Part shown: one piece after another, positions 38,701 to 47,641 of the stretch
Layout: every line of letters starts with the position of its first letter
Position numbering within the stretch: position 1 is the stretch's first letter
DNA from: JAHEJN01 sp963787285
GTDB taxonomy: Bacteria > Actinomycetota > Acidimicrobiia > Acidimicrobiales > JAHEJN01
Direction: 5' to 3'
Length of the DNA: 64,000 nt
Assembly (NCBI GenBank): GCA_963787285.1
Contig: CAWBCM010000010.1
Location: 97,759-161,758, forward strand
Notes under the pieces: model-generated
Seen by the model: only the letters and a program-made list of their open reading frames with translations
What the model was told of the DNA's origin: nothing
Database searches by the model: none
Position numbers and translations under genes: made by a program

Positions 38701-38748
38701 TTGACGTCTGGATGTTACAATCGTAATGTAACTGCAATGTTGCAATCG
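38701..38748. promoter_or_regulatory. Inverted repeat and direct repeats with embedded promoter candidate
   Basis: GTTACA (38714-38719) and TGTAAC (38727-38732) form an inverted repeat with a 7-base spacer. ATGTTACAATCG (38712-38723) is repeated as ATGTTGCAATCG (38737-38748). TTGACG (38701) and TAATGT (38724), 17 bases apart, read as a plus-strand promoter. The set resembles a repressor operator upstream of gnd. The protein that would bind is unknown. Confidence 0.5.
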
Positions 38749-38797
38749 AAGCGGCGCAGGCCACCCCTGTTCCACATCTTCGGCAGCAGCACGAACT

Positions 38798-38860
38798 GAA
38801 GTATCGTCTTGCCCGGGTCGTTTTCACCGCCCGCGCTCGGCTCGGGCAAGACGATGCTTC
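38798..38860. terminator. Long hairpin, possible terminator of the recR transcript
   Basis: Left arm 38798-38815 pairs with right arm 38843-38860 as an 18-base stem with one G-U pair. Weaker pairs continue inward. It lies downstream of recR on its strand, but no U tract follows on either strand, so rho-independent termination is uncertain. Confidence 0.45.
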
Positions 38861-38935
38861 GTTCAACGACTGGACCGTCCTGACCAGACCCCCTCCGCGG
38901 GGCGGTCAGTCGCGTCCGCCTCGCTACCACAGCGG

Positions 38936-39545
38936 TCACGACTCGACGGAGCGACGTCCTTCGAGAGCCCGGCCGAGGGTCAGCTCGTCGGCGTAGTCGA
39001 GATCGCCACCCACCGGCAGGCCGCTGGCGATGCGCGTGACGTTGATGCCGACGGGCTCGAGGAGCCGCGCCAGATACATGGCGGTGGCCTCGCCCTCGAT
39101 GTTGGGGTTGGTGCAGAGGATGACTTCCTGCACGACGTCGCCGCGGATGCGCTCGAGGAGTTCGCGGACGCGGAGCTGGTCGGGGCCGATGCCCTCGATG
39201 GGGTTGATGGCGCCCTGGAGCACGTGGTAGCGACCGCGGAACTCCTGGGTGCGCTCGACCGCCACGATGTCCTTCGGCTCCTCGACCACGCAGATGACCG
39301 ACGCATCACGGCGTGAATCGTCGGCACAGCTCGCACTGCTCGGACTCGGAGATGTTGAAGCAGGTGTCGCAGAACCGCACCCGCCGCTTCACCTCGGTGA
39401 TGGCGTGGGCCAGTCGCTGGGCATCTGGTTCGGGCACCTTGAGCAGGTGGAAAGCGATCCGCTGGGCCGACTTGGGCCCCACACCGGGCAGGCGTCCGAG
39501 CTCGTCGATGAGGTCCTGGACGGGCTCGGCGTAGAGGCCGGTCAT
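38936..39545 (-). CDS. recR: Recombination protein RecR (frame interrupted near 39324)
   Basis: The first frame begins MTGLYAEPVQDLIDELGRLPGVGPKSAQR (helix-hairpin-helix) and contains the Cys4 zinc finger FCDTC and CELC. It then stops at 39306. The second frame continues DDSRRDASVICVVEEPKDIVAVERT, then GAINPIEGIGPDQL and TNPNIEGEATAMYLARLL (Toprim) to 38936. Removing one C near 39324 gives the standard CELC-D-SRRD-SVICVVEEP joint and about 202 residues, the usual RecR size. RecR helps load RecA at gaps with RecF and RecO. The start overlaps the ybaB stop (ATGA). An assembly error is the simplest reading of the break. Confidence 0.93.
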
Positions 39546-39922
39546 TCCGATGCGCCGCCGAGCAGGCCGCCGAGGTCGAGGCCGCCGAGGTCGAGGCCGC
39601 CCAGATCGAGGCCCCCGCCCTGGTCGTCTGCGCCCAGCTGACCCATGGCGTCGTTGATGGCCGCCAACACGAGGTCTTGCAGCATCTCGATGTCGTCGGG
39701 ATCGACCGCTTGCGGGGAGATGGTGATCGACGAGAACTCGTAGCTGCCATTGACCTCGACGGTGACCGCGCCACCACCTGAGGTGCCGGTGACGATGCGT
39801 TTGGCCGACTCGGCCCGGGACGCCATGAGCTGCTCGCCCATCTTCTCGGCCGCCGCCAGCAGGCTGCCGAGATCGGGCATTCCGCCACTTCCGGCGACGG
39901 GCAGATCGGGGGTTTCGGACAC
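39542..39922 (-). CDS. YbaB/EbfC-family nucleoid-associated protein
   Basis: A 126-residue DNA-binding protein: SLLAAAEKMGEQL helix, then TVEVNGSYEFSSITISPQAVDPDD and DLVLAAINDA, matching the YbaB dimer core. It is coupled to recR (ATGA overlap) and follows dnaX by 15 bases, the conserved actinobacterial order. The C-terminus is unusual: after residue 100 it turns into GLDLGG repeated three times, then GLLGG. YbaB proteins commonly end with a variable Gly-rich tail, but this regular unit is striking. The GTG at 39920-39922 starts the protein; no strong ribosome site is visible. Confidence 0.92.
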   Translation of the reverse strand: MSETPDLPVAGSGGMPDLGSLLAAAEKMGEQLMASRAESAKRIVTGTSGGGAVTVEVNGSYEFSSITISPQAVDPDDIEMLQDLVLAAINDAMGQLGADDQGGGLDLGGLDLGGLDLGGLLGGASE

Positions 39923-39937
39923 GAGGTACTCCAGTGT

Positions 39938-41782
39938 TCAGGTGGTGTCGGGCTCGACGACTTCGGCGCCGGGAAAGATCTCGGTGAGTCGCTTCAGCTC
40001 GGATTGCGGTTCGACATCGGCATCGACGAGATGGTCGATGTTCGAGATGTCGATTGTCTCATCTTCGGCGGTCGATGCGGTCGACGGGTCGGCCCCGGCG
40101 GCGGAGACGACCGGTTCCGCGTCGGCGACGACCAGATCGAAGCGGACCCGACGACCGAAATGGCGTTCGAGGATGCCGTCGACCTCGGGCCGGACCTCGG
40201 TGCAGCGATCGCGATGCATCTCGTTGGGCAGCGCGAACGCGGCACTGTCGGCGGTGGAGTCGACGAACCGACCACCCTGGAAGCGGGCGCGGGCTCGCTT
40301 GGAGAGTGACGGCATCACCACGTCGTCCCAAACAGCGGCGATGTCGACCGACTCGGTCGACGCGACATCGGCCGGTGGGGGCGCCGTCGACTCGGGCTCG
40401 GGTGCAACCGCAGCTTCGGGTGCGACCGCCGCCTCGGGTGCAACCACGGGCTCAGGCGCGGCGACGGGCTCAGGTGCGCCTGCGGGTGTCGCGTCGGCCC
40501 GGGAGCGGAGGGCACCGAGCGACGGCCTGGTCTCGGGCGCCGCGGCCGGCGGGACGGCGGCCAGCGCTTGGCGTGCGGCGTCGGCCGCGGAGGGCGTCGG
40601 CGTCGGCCTCGGCGCGGGGGGCGTCGCGGCTGTCGGGGCAGGGGTCGGCGCGGGTGACAGGGCAACCGCCGCCTCGGGAGATGGGCCGGCTCGTTCGAGA
40701 CGCTCGATGCGCTCGACGAGCGCGGCCACGCTCGTGTCGAGATCGGGGCGGGTCAACCGCAACAGGGCCACCTCGAGATCGATGCGCGGATCGGGGGCCT
40801 GTCGCATGTCGACCAAGGCCGAACCGAGCGTCTCGAGCGCACGGGTGAGGCGAGGGGCACCGGCAGTTTCGGCGACGGTCTGGGCCACCTCGCGGTCGCC
40901 GTCGGGCAGGTGCGAGAGGTCGGCGCCGATCACGGCCAGGAACGCGTCGCGCAGACGAGCGAGCACCGACTCGCCGATGACGCGCGGGTCGCGACCCGAC
41001 CGCAGTGCCCCCTCGACGGAAACCATTGCCGCGCCGGCGTCGATGGCGGCGATGGCCTCGACGATGCCGATGACTGCGTCGAGGTCGCCGTGCACCCCTC
41101 CCGCGGCGACCACCTGGTCGAGGGCCGACAGCGTGTCGCGCATCGACCCGCCTCCCTCACGCACCACGTGCGCGATGACGGTGTCGTCGACGTCGAGGCC
41201 GGCGTCGTCGGCCACCCAGCGCACGTATCGACTCACCGTGTCGGCGGGGAGCAGCTCGAAGTGGAGGTGCTGGGTGCGACTGCGGATGGTGGGCACCACC
41301 TTGTGGGGTTCGGTGGTGGCCAGCACGAACTTCACGTGCTCGGGCGGCTCCTCGAGCGTCTTCAGCAAGGCGTTCTCGGCACCGGGTGTCAGCATGTGCA
41401 CCTCGTCGAGGATGTACACCTTGGTGCGGCCCGGAGAGCCGAGCGCAACCTTGCCGATGAGGTCGCGCACGGCCTCGACGCCGTTGTTCGACGCGGCATC
41501 GAGCTCGTGGAGGTCATAGGACGTTCCACTGGCGAAGGCCAGGCACGAGTCGCACTCGTCGCAGGGCTCACCGTCGTCGCCGAGGTTCGTGCAGTTCAGG
41601 GCCTTGGCCATGATGCGAGCGGTCGACGTCTTGCCGGTGCCTCGCGGCCCCGAGAACAGGTAGGCGTGGCCGGTGCGATCGTCTCGCACGGCGTTGCGCA
41701 GCGCCGCAACCACGTGCTCCTGCCCGGCGATCTCACTGAACTTGCCGGGGCGATAGCGCCGGTAGAGCGACTGATAGGCCAT
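39938..41782 (-). CDS. dnaX: DNA polymerase III subunit gamma/tau
   Basis: A 614-residue clamp-loader ATPase: MAYQSLYRRYRPGKFSEIAGQEHV, Walker A SGPRGTGKTSTAR, a Zn-binding Cys set (CTN, CDECDSCLAFA), Walker B VYILDEVHML, and the ATTEPHKV sensor. An Ala/Pro-rich low-complexity linker (about 410-510) precedes a C-terminal tau-like segment. No slippery A7 motif for gamma frameshift is seen in this frame, so only tau is expected. The ATG at 41780-41782 starts the canonical N-terminus. It heads the operon dnaX-ybaB-recR and lies immediately downstream of the SRP RNA gene, as in other actinobacteria. Confidence 0.95.
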   Translation of the reverse strand: MAYQSLYRRYRPGKFSEIAGQEHVVAALRNAVRDDRTGHAYLFSGPRGTGKTSTARIMAKALNCTNLGDDGEPCDECDSCLAFASGTSYDLHELDAASNNGVEAVRDLIGKVALGSPGRTKVYILDEVHMLTPGAENALLKTLEEPPEHVKFVLATTEPHKVVPTIRSRTQHLHFELLPADTVSRYVRWVADDAGLDVDDTVIAHVVREGGGSMRDTLSALDQVVAAGGVHGDLDAVIGIVEAIAAIDAGAAMVSVEGALRSGRDPRVIGESVLARLRDAFLAVIGADLSHLPDGDREVAQTVAETAGAPRLTRALETLGSALVDMRQAPDPRIDLEVALLRLTRPDLDTSVAALVERIERLERAGPSPEAAVALSPAPTPAPTAATPPAPRPTPTPSAADAARQALAAVPPAAAPETRPSLGALRSRADATPAGAPEPVAAPEPVVAPEAAVAPEAAVAPEPESTAPPPADVASTESVDIAAVWDDVVMPSLSKRARARFQGGRFVDSTADSAAFALPNEMHRDRCTEVRPEVDGILERHFGRRVRFDLVVADAEPVVSAAGADPSTASTAEDETIDISNIDHLVDADVEPQSELKRLTEIFPGAEVVEPDTT

Positions 41783-41831
41783 CGGACCCGAGCCTACAAG
41801 CGCATGCCGACGCCGTCGGCGGGAACACGAC

Positions 41832-41969
41832 GGTCCCGCCCTCGAAAGTGACGACCAGGCGATCTGCGGCACACCGCAGGCTCCGCTGAGAGCTGCTGCC
41901 TTCCGGCCCTGACTCGATTCACAGGCTGCAGTTGCACAGGACCCGGCCGTCACATTCCAGGGCGGGACC
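41832..41969 (-). ncRNA. ffs: Signal recognition particle RNA, small bacterial type
   Basis: About 138 bases on the minus strand. The closing arms GGTCCCGCCCT and AGGGCGGGACC pair perfectly at the two ends. The conserved domain IV core, GTCAGGGCCGGAAGGCAGCAGC, lies at about 41891-41916 with the GGAA loop. Ffh binds this core to target ribosomes to the membrane. It sits between dnaX and a tRNA-Ser, as in other actinobacteria. End positions are estimated from pairing. Confidence 0.92.
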
Positions 41970-42021
41970 AATCAGTAAGCCAGGATACCCTTTGCGTTCC
42001 TGTCCCGACTCGTCGGGGCGA

Positions 42022-42106
42022 GGAGGGATGCGAGAGCGGCCGAATCGGCTCGCTTGGAAAGCGAGTGTGGGGAAACTCACCGTGGGTTCGAATCCCACTC
42101 CCTCCG
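42022..42106 (+). tRNA. tRNA-Ser (GGA)
   Basis: Acceptor GGAGGGA (42022) pairs with TCCCTCC at the end (42099-42105); discriminator G at 42106. Anticodon loop CTTGGAAA gives anticodon GGA, and the long variable arm (GTGGGGAAACTCAC region) is class II, as serine tRNAs require. CCA is not encoded. Confidence 0.97.
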
Positions 42107-42109
42107 CGT

Positions 42110-42829
42110 GTGATCCCACTTCGCGACGACAACCCGACTCGGCGCCGCAGCTATGTCACCTGGCTGATCATGGCTGGTGCCGCCGCCGTGTTCTTCCTGG
42201 TGCAACCGTCGTCGGAACCCGACCGGACCGAGTTCCTGTACGAGCAGGCCGCCATTCCCTGCGAGATCACCTCGGGTGCACCGCTCACCTTCGCCGAGAT
42301 CGAAGAGGACACCTGCAACGATGTTCCCGGTCCGCAGTTCGCGCCCGGCAAGAACGTGTTGGCCAGCCTGGTGGTCGCCATGTTCCTGCACGGCAGCATC
42401 GCCCACCTGCTCGGCAATCTGTGGGTCTTCTGGATCTTCGGCAACAACATCGAGGACGAGACCGGCCACCTGCCTTTCGTTGTCTTCTACCTCGCCGCAG
42501 GCGTGGTGGCGCTGTTCGCGTACGTGCTCCTGCATCCCGACGGCACCGTGCCCGTCGTCGGCGCGTCGGGCGCCATCGCCGGGATCATGGGCGCCTATTT
42601 GATCCTGCACCCGTACGCACGCGTCACCGTCATCGTGCTGCCGTTCTTCTTCCTGCCGTTCCGCCTCCCGGCCGCGGTCTTCCTGGGCGTCTGGTTCGTC
42701 CTGCAGTTCCTGCTGGCCGGCGGCGACGAGAACATCGCCTGGGAGGCCCACGTGGGTGGCTTCGTCTTCGGTGTGGTGGTGGCGGCCGTGCTGCGGGCCA
42801 CGGCGGTCGAGCACGTGGCCGTTCGCTGA
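42110..42829 (+). CDS. Rhomboid-family intramembrane serine protease
   Basis: A 239-residue membrane protein with six to seven hydrophobic segments. The catalytic Ser is in VGASGAIAGIMGAY and the His in WEAHVGGFVFG; H-x-N of HLLGNLWVFWIF supports the fold. It cleaves membrane proteins within the bilayer; the substrates are unknown. The GTG at 42110 is only three bases after the tRNA-Ser, so translation must start on a transcript trimmed at the tRNA or on a leaderless mRNA. It is convergent with the SDR gene at 42851. An internal Cys-containing periplasmic loop (EEDTCNDVPG) follows the first helix. Confidence 0.9.
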   Translation: MIPLRDDNPTRRRSYVTWLIMAGAAAVFFLVQPSSEPDRTEFLYEQAAIPCEITSGAPLTFAEIEEDTCNDVPGPQFAPGKNVLASLVVAMFLHGSIAHLLGNLWVFWIFGNNIEDETGHLPFVVFYLAAGVVALFAYVLLHPDGTVPVVGASGAIAGIMGAYLILHPYARVTVIVLPFFFLPFRLPAAVFLGVWFVLQFLLAGGDENIAWEAHVGGFVFGVVVAAVLRATAVEHVAVR

Positions 42830-42850
42830 CCGCACGAACCGGGTTTCGGT

Positions 42851-43717
42851 TCAGCCGATGTCGAGACCGAGGAGCTCCTCGAAGCGCTCGGCGTAGGCCG
42901 CATCGTCGGTGATGGCCCCCAGCTCGACCCAGTCGGCGTCGTCGATGGTGCACCGCACGTTGACCAGCTCGGGTCCGCCCCAGCCGCAGGTGTACCGCAG
43001 CTGTGGCTCGTCGCTCGTGCATGCCTCGTAGATGACCGAAGCCACGTCGGAGGGATGCCCGGCATCGGCGTAGCCGGCCGCGTAGAACGCGAACAGCCGC
43101 CGATAGGCGAGGTCGTACGCACCGCTCTCGTTCGGGGCGTCGGCGTTCTTGGCGAGGATGGCGGTCTTCACGACGCCCGGTTCGATGATGGCCACGCGGA
43201 TGCCGAAGGGCGCCAGCTCCTGGGCCAGCCCCTCGCTCATTCCCTCGACCGCCCACTTCGACGTGACGTAGGGCGACTGGGCGATCGCGGCGATGCGACC
43301 GGCAATCGACGACACGTTGACGATGCAGCCCGAGCCCCGCTCCCGCATGTGGGGCAGCACGGCCTGGGTGCATCGCACGATGCCGTACACGTTCACGTCC
43401 ATCACCTGTTGGTAGGTCTCGACCGGGACCTCCTCGAGTACGCCGTTGCCACCGATACCGGCGTTGTTCACCAGCACGTCGATGCGCCCGGCCCGCTCCA
43501 GGATGTCGGTCATCGCCGCGTTCACCGAATCGGCGTCGGTCACGTCGCACACGGCGGTCTCGACCGTGACGCCCGCTTCGTCGGCCAGTGCGGCCAGTTT
43601 CGCTCCCTTGTCGGGCGAGCGCATGGTGCCGAAGACGGTCCAGCCCTTCGCGGCGAGATCGACGGCGGCCTGGCGGCCGATTCCCGAGTTGGCTCCGGTG
43701 ACGACGGCGACAGTCAT
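42851..43717 (-). CDS. SDR-family oxidoreductase
   Basis: A 288-residue classical short-chain dehydrogenase. It begins TVAVVTGANSGIGRQA (cofactor loop TGxxxGIG), has NNAGIGG, catalytic Ser in IVNVSSIAG, and YVTSK (Tyr-x3-Lys). The length and the start, ATG 43715-43717, fit the family; a longer GTG start adds an unconserved leader. The substrate is not predictable. Its 3' end converges with the rhomboid gene 21 bases away, and its start is divergent from the PGA-hydrolase-like gene at 43771. Confidence 0.9.
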   Translation of the reverse strand: MTVAVVTGANSGIGRQAAVDLAAKGWTVFGTMRSPDKGAKLAALADEAGVTVETAVCDVTDADSVNAAMTDILERAGRIDVLVNNAGIGGNGVLEEVPVETYQQVMDVNVYGIVRCTQAVLPHMRERGSGCIVNVSSIAGRIAAIAQSPYVTSKWAVEGMSEGLAQELAPFGIRVAIIEPGVVKTAILAKNADAPNESGAYDLAYRRLFAFYAAGYADAGHPSDVASVIYEACTSDEPQLRYTCGWGGPELVNVRCTIDDADWVELGAITDDAAYAERFEELLGLDIG

Positions 43718-43770
43718 GATCGGACCGTAGCCCGGTGTCGCCGCCGTCAGGAGCAAGATAGGTTCGCCCC

Positions 43771-44422
43771 GTGCTGTCGGAACTGCTGGCCCGCCGAGAT
43801 GTCACCGAGGAACTGGCGCTGCGCTCGCGCTTCGGCTTCATGGCCTATCACGGCGGCACGCTCGAGAAGGCCACCGACGTGATCGCACGAGAAGCGGCCC
43901 GACGCGCCCACGCGTCGTACTACGGGGTCGTGCAGACCGCCGACGAGCCGGTGCACTTCCCCTCGACCGGAGTGCTCCCCGCGCACAGCAACTCGCTGGG
44001 CCGATTCCTCGACCATGTCGACGTTGTGGTCACCGTGCACGGCTATGGCCGCGAGCAGCTGATGCGCACCGTGCTGCTCGGCGGACGAAATCGTCGCCTC
44101 GCCGAGCACGTTGCCTCCCAGGCACGCGCCGCCCTTCCCGACTACACGTTCCGCACCGACCTCGCCTGCGATGCCCAAGGGCCTCGCCGGGCAGCATCGG
44201 CGCAACCCGGTGAACCTTCCGCCGCAGCGCGGCCTGCAGATCGAGCTCCCGCCGGCAATGCGATGGCACCACGAGAACGGAGGTTGGTCCGACGACGGCG
44301 ACATCGGTCGGGCCCCGCAGGTCGACACGTTCATCGCAGTGCTCGCCCGATCCGCTGACCTCTGGATGAATGAGGGGTCGAAGAATGCGCACCCTCCCGG
44401 CGAGAGCCCGCCCGAGGTGTAA
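43771..44422 (+). pseudogene. Poly-gamma-glutamate hydrolase-like protein, frame interrupted
   Basis: The first frame reads FGFMAYHGGTLEKATDVIAREAA, then PAHSNSLGRFLDHVDVVVTVHGYGRE to about 44160. The second frame takes over with MPKGLAGQHRRNPVNLPPQRGLQIELPPAMR and ADLW to a stop at 44422. The two parts join near 44165 into one protein of about 215 residues. It resembles the DUF867/gamma-PGA hydrolase family, with metal-binding His residues (AYHGG, TVHGYG). The family hydrolyses poly-gamma-glutamate; no PGA synthesis genes are here. The break is a one-base shift. The start is GTG 43771. Error or decay are both possible. Confidence 0.6.
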
Positions 44423-44474
44423 GGATCGACAGGCCAGCCCAAGTCATCCGGTGTGGCACACCGAGGAGGAACCC

Positions 44475-46713
44475 ATGAGAGCGTTCATGCGACCGGTCGC
44501 CGTCGGCCTGATCGTCGTGTTGTGTGGCATGACCGCATTGCCGGCAACGGCAGGGGCCGGGGACGACCTCGGCGACCTTCTGGGTGAGCTCGAACCCGTC
44601 GAGATTCCTCCGGATCGGTCCGAGATCGAACCCGTGCCCGTCGATTGGGCGGCACTCGAGGCAGCCCGGGCCGAGATGTTCGCCGGCATGGACACGACGC
44701 AGTCGAGCCCTCCGGACGCCGTCGGCTCCGCCGCGGTCACCACCTACGTGGTCACCACCCAGCTCGACATCGTCGACGGTGGCGACAGCCTGTTGTCGTT
44801 GCGCGAAGCGGTCAGCCTGGCGAACAGCGACGGCACCGACTCGATCATCCAGCTCACCCCCGGCGTCGAATACGTCCTGGCGCTGTGTGCCGGCACCGAG
44901 GACGACACCAACGCCACCGGTGATCTCGACTATCTCGGAGGCAACCGACTCACCATCATCGGTGGACCCCGCATCGAAGTCGACGCTCTCTTCCTCGGAC
45001 TTGCGGTGGTGACCAACAACTGTCCCGGCGAGCGCATCCTGCACTCGTTCTCCAGCGCCGAGCTCACCCTGCGCGGCATCAACATGCAGGACGGCGATTC
45101 CCTCGGCGGAGGCGGAGCCGCACTGTCCCTCGGTCCGATCTCGGTCGAGGACTCGCTCTTCACCGGAAACCGAGCCGCCCAGAGCGGCGGCGCGCTGGGC
45201 TCGTTCTCCGACGTGACCGCCACGAGAACGTTCTTCCTGGACAACGAGGCGACCGACTCGGCCGGTGCGATCGTCGGAGGGAATGTCGACCTCACCAACG
45301 TCAGCATCGGGGCCTCCACTGCCGCCGTCGGAGCGGCGGTGCTCGCCTTCGGCGATCTCGACACGCGGTTCGCCGGTCTGGGCCTCAACAACACGACCAC
45401 CCTCGGTTCGGCCGATGTCGTCGTCGGCGGAAACCTGTTCTCGTTCGCCTCGTTCCACGTGCTGCCGCAGGGGCCGTCGTTGCTCTGTGCCGTGAGCGGG
45501 TCGACGACGTCGGGCGGCTACAACTTCGCCAACGATCTCTCGTGCGGTCTCACCACCGCGACCGACACCCAGTCCCTCACCACCAACCCCCAGACCACGC
45601 CGTTCCTTCCCGATCCCCGTGCCTGGCAGCCCGTTGCACAATGCGATCCCCGCGGCACAGTGCTCGGTCGCCCTCGACATCAGATCGACCAGTCGGCCTC
45701 AGGGTGCCGGCTGCGAGATCGGACCGTGGGAGCTCACCCCACCGACGGCGCCGGCGCTCACCGGTTCCACCGATGCACTGACGCCGATCGTGTTCGCTCC
45801 CATCGTGGTCGACCCCGGCGACACCGACCCCTCGCCCCCGATCCTGCGGTTGGGAACCCCGCCATCGAAGGGCGTCGCCTCGTTGGCCGGCAACGTACTC
45901 ACCTACACGCCCAACGGCGCCGGTGACGGTGTCGACGCCTTCACCCTCGAGGCCTGCGACAGCCTCGCCATCGACTGCTCGTCGATCCCGGTCACCGTCA
46001 CCATCAACGGTTTGACGAGTCGGTGGTTCTTCACCAACGTCTTGCAGGGTGGCGCGGCCTCCGCGGAGATCAACTTCGGCAAGGGGGCCGGTGACCAGTT
46101 CTTCGTGGGTGACTTCGACGGCAACGGCATCGACGATCTCGCCAAGCGCACCAACGGCACCAACGTGTTCGAGATATTGAACCTCGACGGTGTCGCCTCG
46201 GCCGCCAACCAGACCATCGGCTACGGCAAACCCGGCGACGAGGTGTTCGTGGGCGACTGGGACGGCAACGGCACCGACACCTTCGCGGTGCGCCGCGGCA
46301 ACCAGTTCTTCGTGAAGAACTCGGTCGCACCGGGCCCCGCCGACCTCATCATCGGCTACGGCAAGGCCGGCGACGAGGTGTTCGTCGGCGACTGGGACGC
46401 CGATGGCGACGACACCTTCGCGGTGCGGCGAGGCAACGTGTTCTATGCCCGCAACAGCGTCACCACCGGTGTCGCCGACGAAGTGTTCGGCTACGGCAGG
46501 GCCGCCGACCGGGTACTGGTCGGCGACTGGGACGCCGACGGATCCGACACCTTCGCGGTGCGGCGGGGCAACATCATCTTCGTCCGCAACGACTTCCTGA
46601 CCGCCCCCGCCGAGTTCTCCTTCGGGTTCGGCAAGGCCACCGACGAGCTGTTCCCCGGCGACTGGAACAACGACAACCTCGACACCTTCGCCGTCCGTCG
46701 CATCGTCAGCTGA
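44475..46713 (+). CDS. Secreted CSLREA-domain / FG-GAP-repeat protein (frame interrupted near 45615)
   Basis: Signal peptide at 1-30 (VGLIVVLCGMTALPATAGA). A domain with LSLREAVSLANSDGTDSI (the CSLREA motif, common in repetitive surface proteins) is followed by parallel-beta-helix-like repeats (SVEDSLFTGNRA, VDLTNVSIGAS). After the frame break an Ig-like segment (GNVLTYTPNGAGDGVDAFTL) and five FG-GAP units (VGDWDGNGTDT, AVRRGN) follow. Dropping one C of the CCCC run at 45615-45618 joins the frames to about 746 residues. ATG 44475 has GAGGAGGAA upstream. No enzymatic motif was seen; an extracellular adhesin-like role is likely but unproven. Confidence 0.75.
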
Positions 46714-46727
46714 ACGAGGCCGTCGAA

Positions 46728-47180
46728 GTGACCGACATCCACCACGACTGGATGGGCCTGGCCATCGCCGAGGCTCGCATGTCGTTGGACCACGGCGACG
46801 TGCCGATCGGCGCGGTCGTCGTGCACGCCGGCGAGATCATCGCATCGAGGCACAACGAGCGCGAGCTCACCGGCGATCCAACGGCCCACGCCGAGGTCCT
46901 GGCGCTGCGTGATGCTGCTGCCCGGCTCGGCACGTGGCGGCTCGGTGGCTGCACGCTCGTGGTCACCCTCGAACCGTGCGCCATGTGTGCCGGCAGCGCC
47001 GTGAACGCTCGAATCGACGCGCTGGTGTTCGGGGCCGACGATCCCAAGGCCGGGGCCTGCGGATCGCTCTACAACCTGGGCGCCGACCCACGGCTCAACC
47101 ACGAGTTCCTCGTGGTGCCGCGCGTCCGCTCCGAGGAATGCGCGATGCTGCTCACCGAGTTCTTCGGTCAACGACGCTGA
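46728..47180 (+). CDS. tadA: tRNA adenosine(34) deaminase
   Basis: A 150-residue zinc deaminase converting A34 to inosine in tRNA-Arg(ACG). It has HAE at residues 54-56 and PCAMC with Cys84 and Cys87 as the Zn ligands, plus the catalytic Glu in HAE. The family length and the MGLAIAEAR helix are standard. The GTG at 46728 starts it; it lies 14 bases after the FG-GAP gene. A tRNA-Ser(CGA) follows 39 bases later, an arrangement often seen in actinobacteria. All active-site residues are intact. Confidence 0.95.
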   Translation: MTDIHHDWMGLAIAEARMSLDHGDVPIGAVVVHAGEIIASRHNERELTGDPTAHAEVLALRDAAARLGTWRLGGCTLVVTLEPCAMCAGSAVNARIDALVFGADDPKAGACGSLYNLGADPRLNHEFLVVPRVRSEECAMLLTEFFGQRR

Positions 47181-47219
47181 CCGTGCCAATCCGGGCCGAG
47201 ACCACTAGTCTCGACCCCG

Positions 47220-47306
47220 GAAGGTTGCCAGAGCGGACGAATGGGGCGGCCTCGAAAGCCGTTGTGGTGCTTCGCATCACCGAGGGTTCGAATCCCTCAC
47301 CTTCCG
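47220..47306 (+). tRNA. tRNA-Ser (CGA)
   Basis: Acceptor GGAAGGT (47220) pairs with ACCTTCC (47299-47305); discriminator G at 47306. The anticodon loop CCTCGAAA gives CGA. A long variable arm marks it as class II. CCA is not encoded. Confidence 0.96.
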
Positions 47307-47356
47307 CGCACGCTTCCCGAGTCACCCGTTGCCGGGGCCCCGGAGAACGGATCCGC

Positions 47357-47578
47357 TCAGGGCTTGTAGGTGTCGTATTCGCTGTTGAAGCTACCGAAGC
47401 CGAAGCCCGTCGATGCCCCGATGGCCTGGAGAAGCCCGATGATAATCGCTGCGATCAACGCAACGATCAGCCCGTACTCGACGGCGGTCGCCCCACGCTC
47501 GGGAGCAGACAGCCTGGCCTTTACATAGGCACGAAGAAGAAGTTGTTTGCTCACGTGAGAATCATCGGTTGACATCAT
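47357..47578 (-). CDS. Flp-family type IVb pilin-like small membrane protein
   Basis: A 73-residue protein with a basic leader (VSKQLLLRAYVKARL), the pilin-type block RGATAVEYGLIVALIAAII in which the Glu at the fifth position of the processed end is present, and a Gly/Ser/Tyr-rich C-terminus. It matches Flp pilins exported by Tad systems and cleaved by a prepilin peptidase at the Gly in RGATAVEY. No Tad machinery genes are within the window, so it is an orphan copy. The start is either of two ATGs (47576 or 47573). It is divergent from the ABC transporter gene. Confidence 0.8.
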   Translation of the reverse strand: MMSTDDSHVSKQLLLRAYVKARLSAPERGATAVEYGLIVALIAAIIIGLLQAIGASTGFGFGSFNSEYDTYKP

Positions 47579-47641
47579 TCGATCTTTAAGTTCCGCTCCG
47601 GCGTTGGTTCGATCGAACCACCCGGGAATGATTGGCGGGCG

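Larger units (their letters stand above)
38585..38935. other. Gene-poor intergenic region between recR and gnd with operator-like repeats
   Basis: About 350 bases without a credible gene: the only ORF here (minus strand, 74 residues) has no ribosome site or family similarity. It holds an AT-rich element, a promoter candidate and a strong hairpin, each listed separately. Regulatory DNA of gnd/zwf on the minus strand is the likely purpose. Confidence 0.6.

Noticed and set aside
38715..38939. Minus-strand ORF of 74 residues upstream of gnd
   Set aside because: No ribosome site or homology; composition is that of random high-GC sequence, and it overlaps the hairpin and repeats.
39938..41782. Programmed frameshift to make dnaX gamma
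   Set aside because: No A-rich slippery heptamer with a following stem was found in the Ala/Pro linker region.
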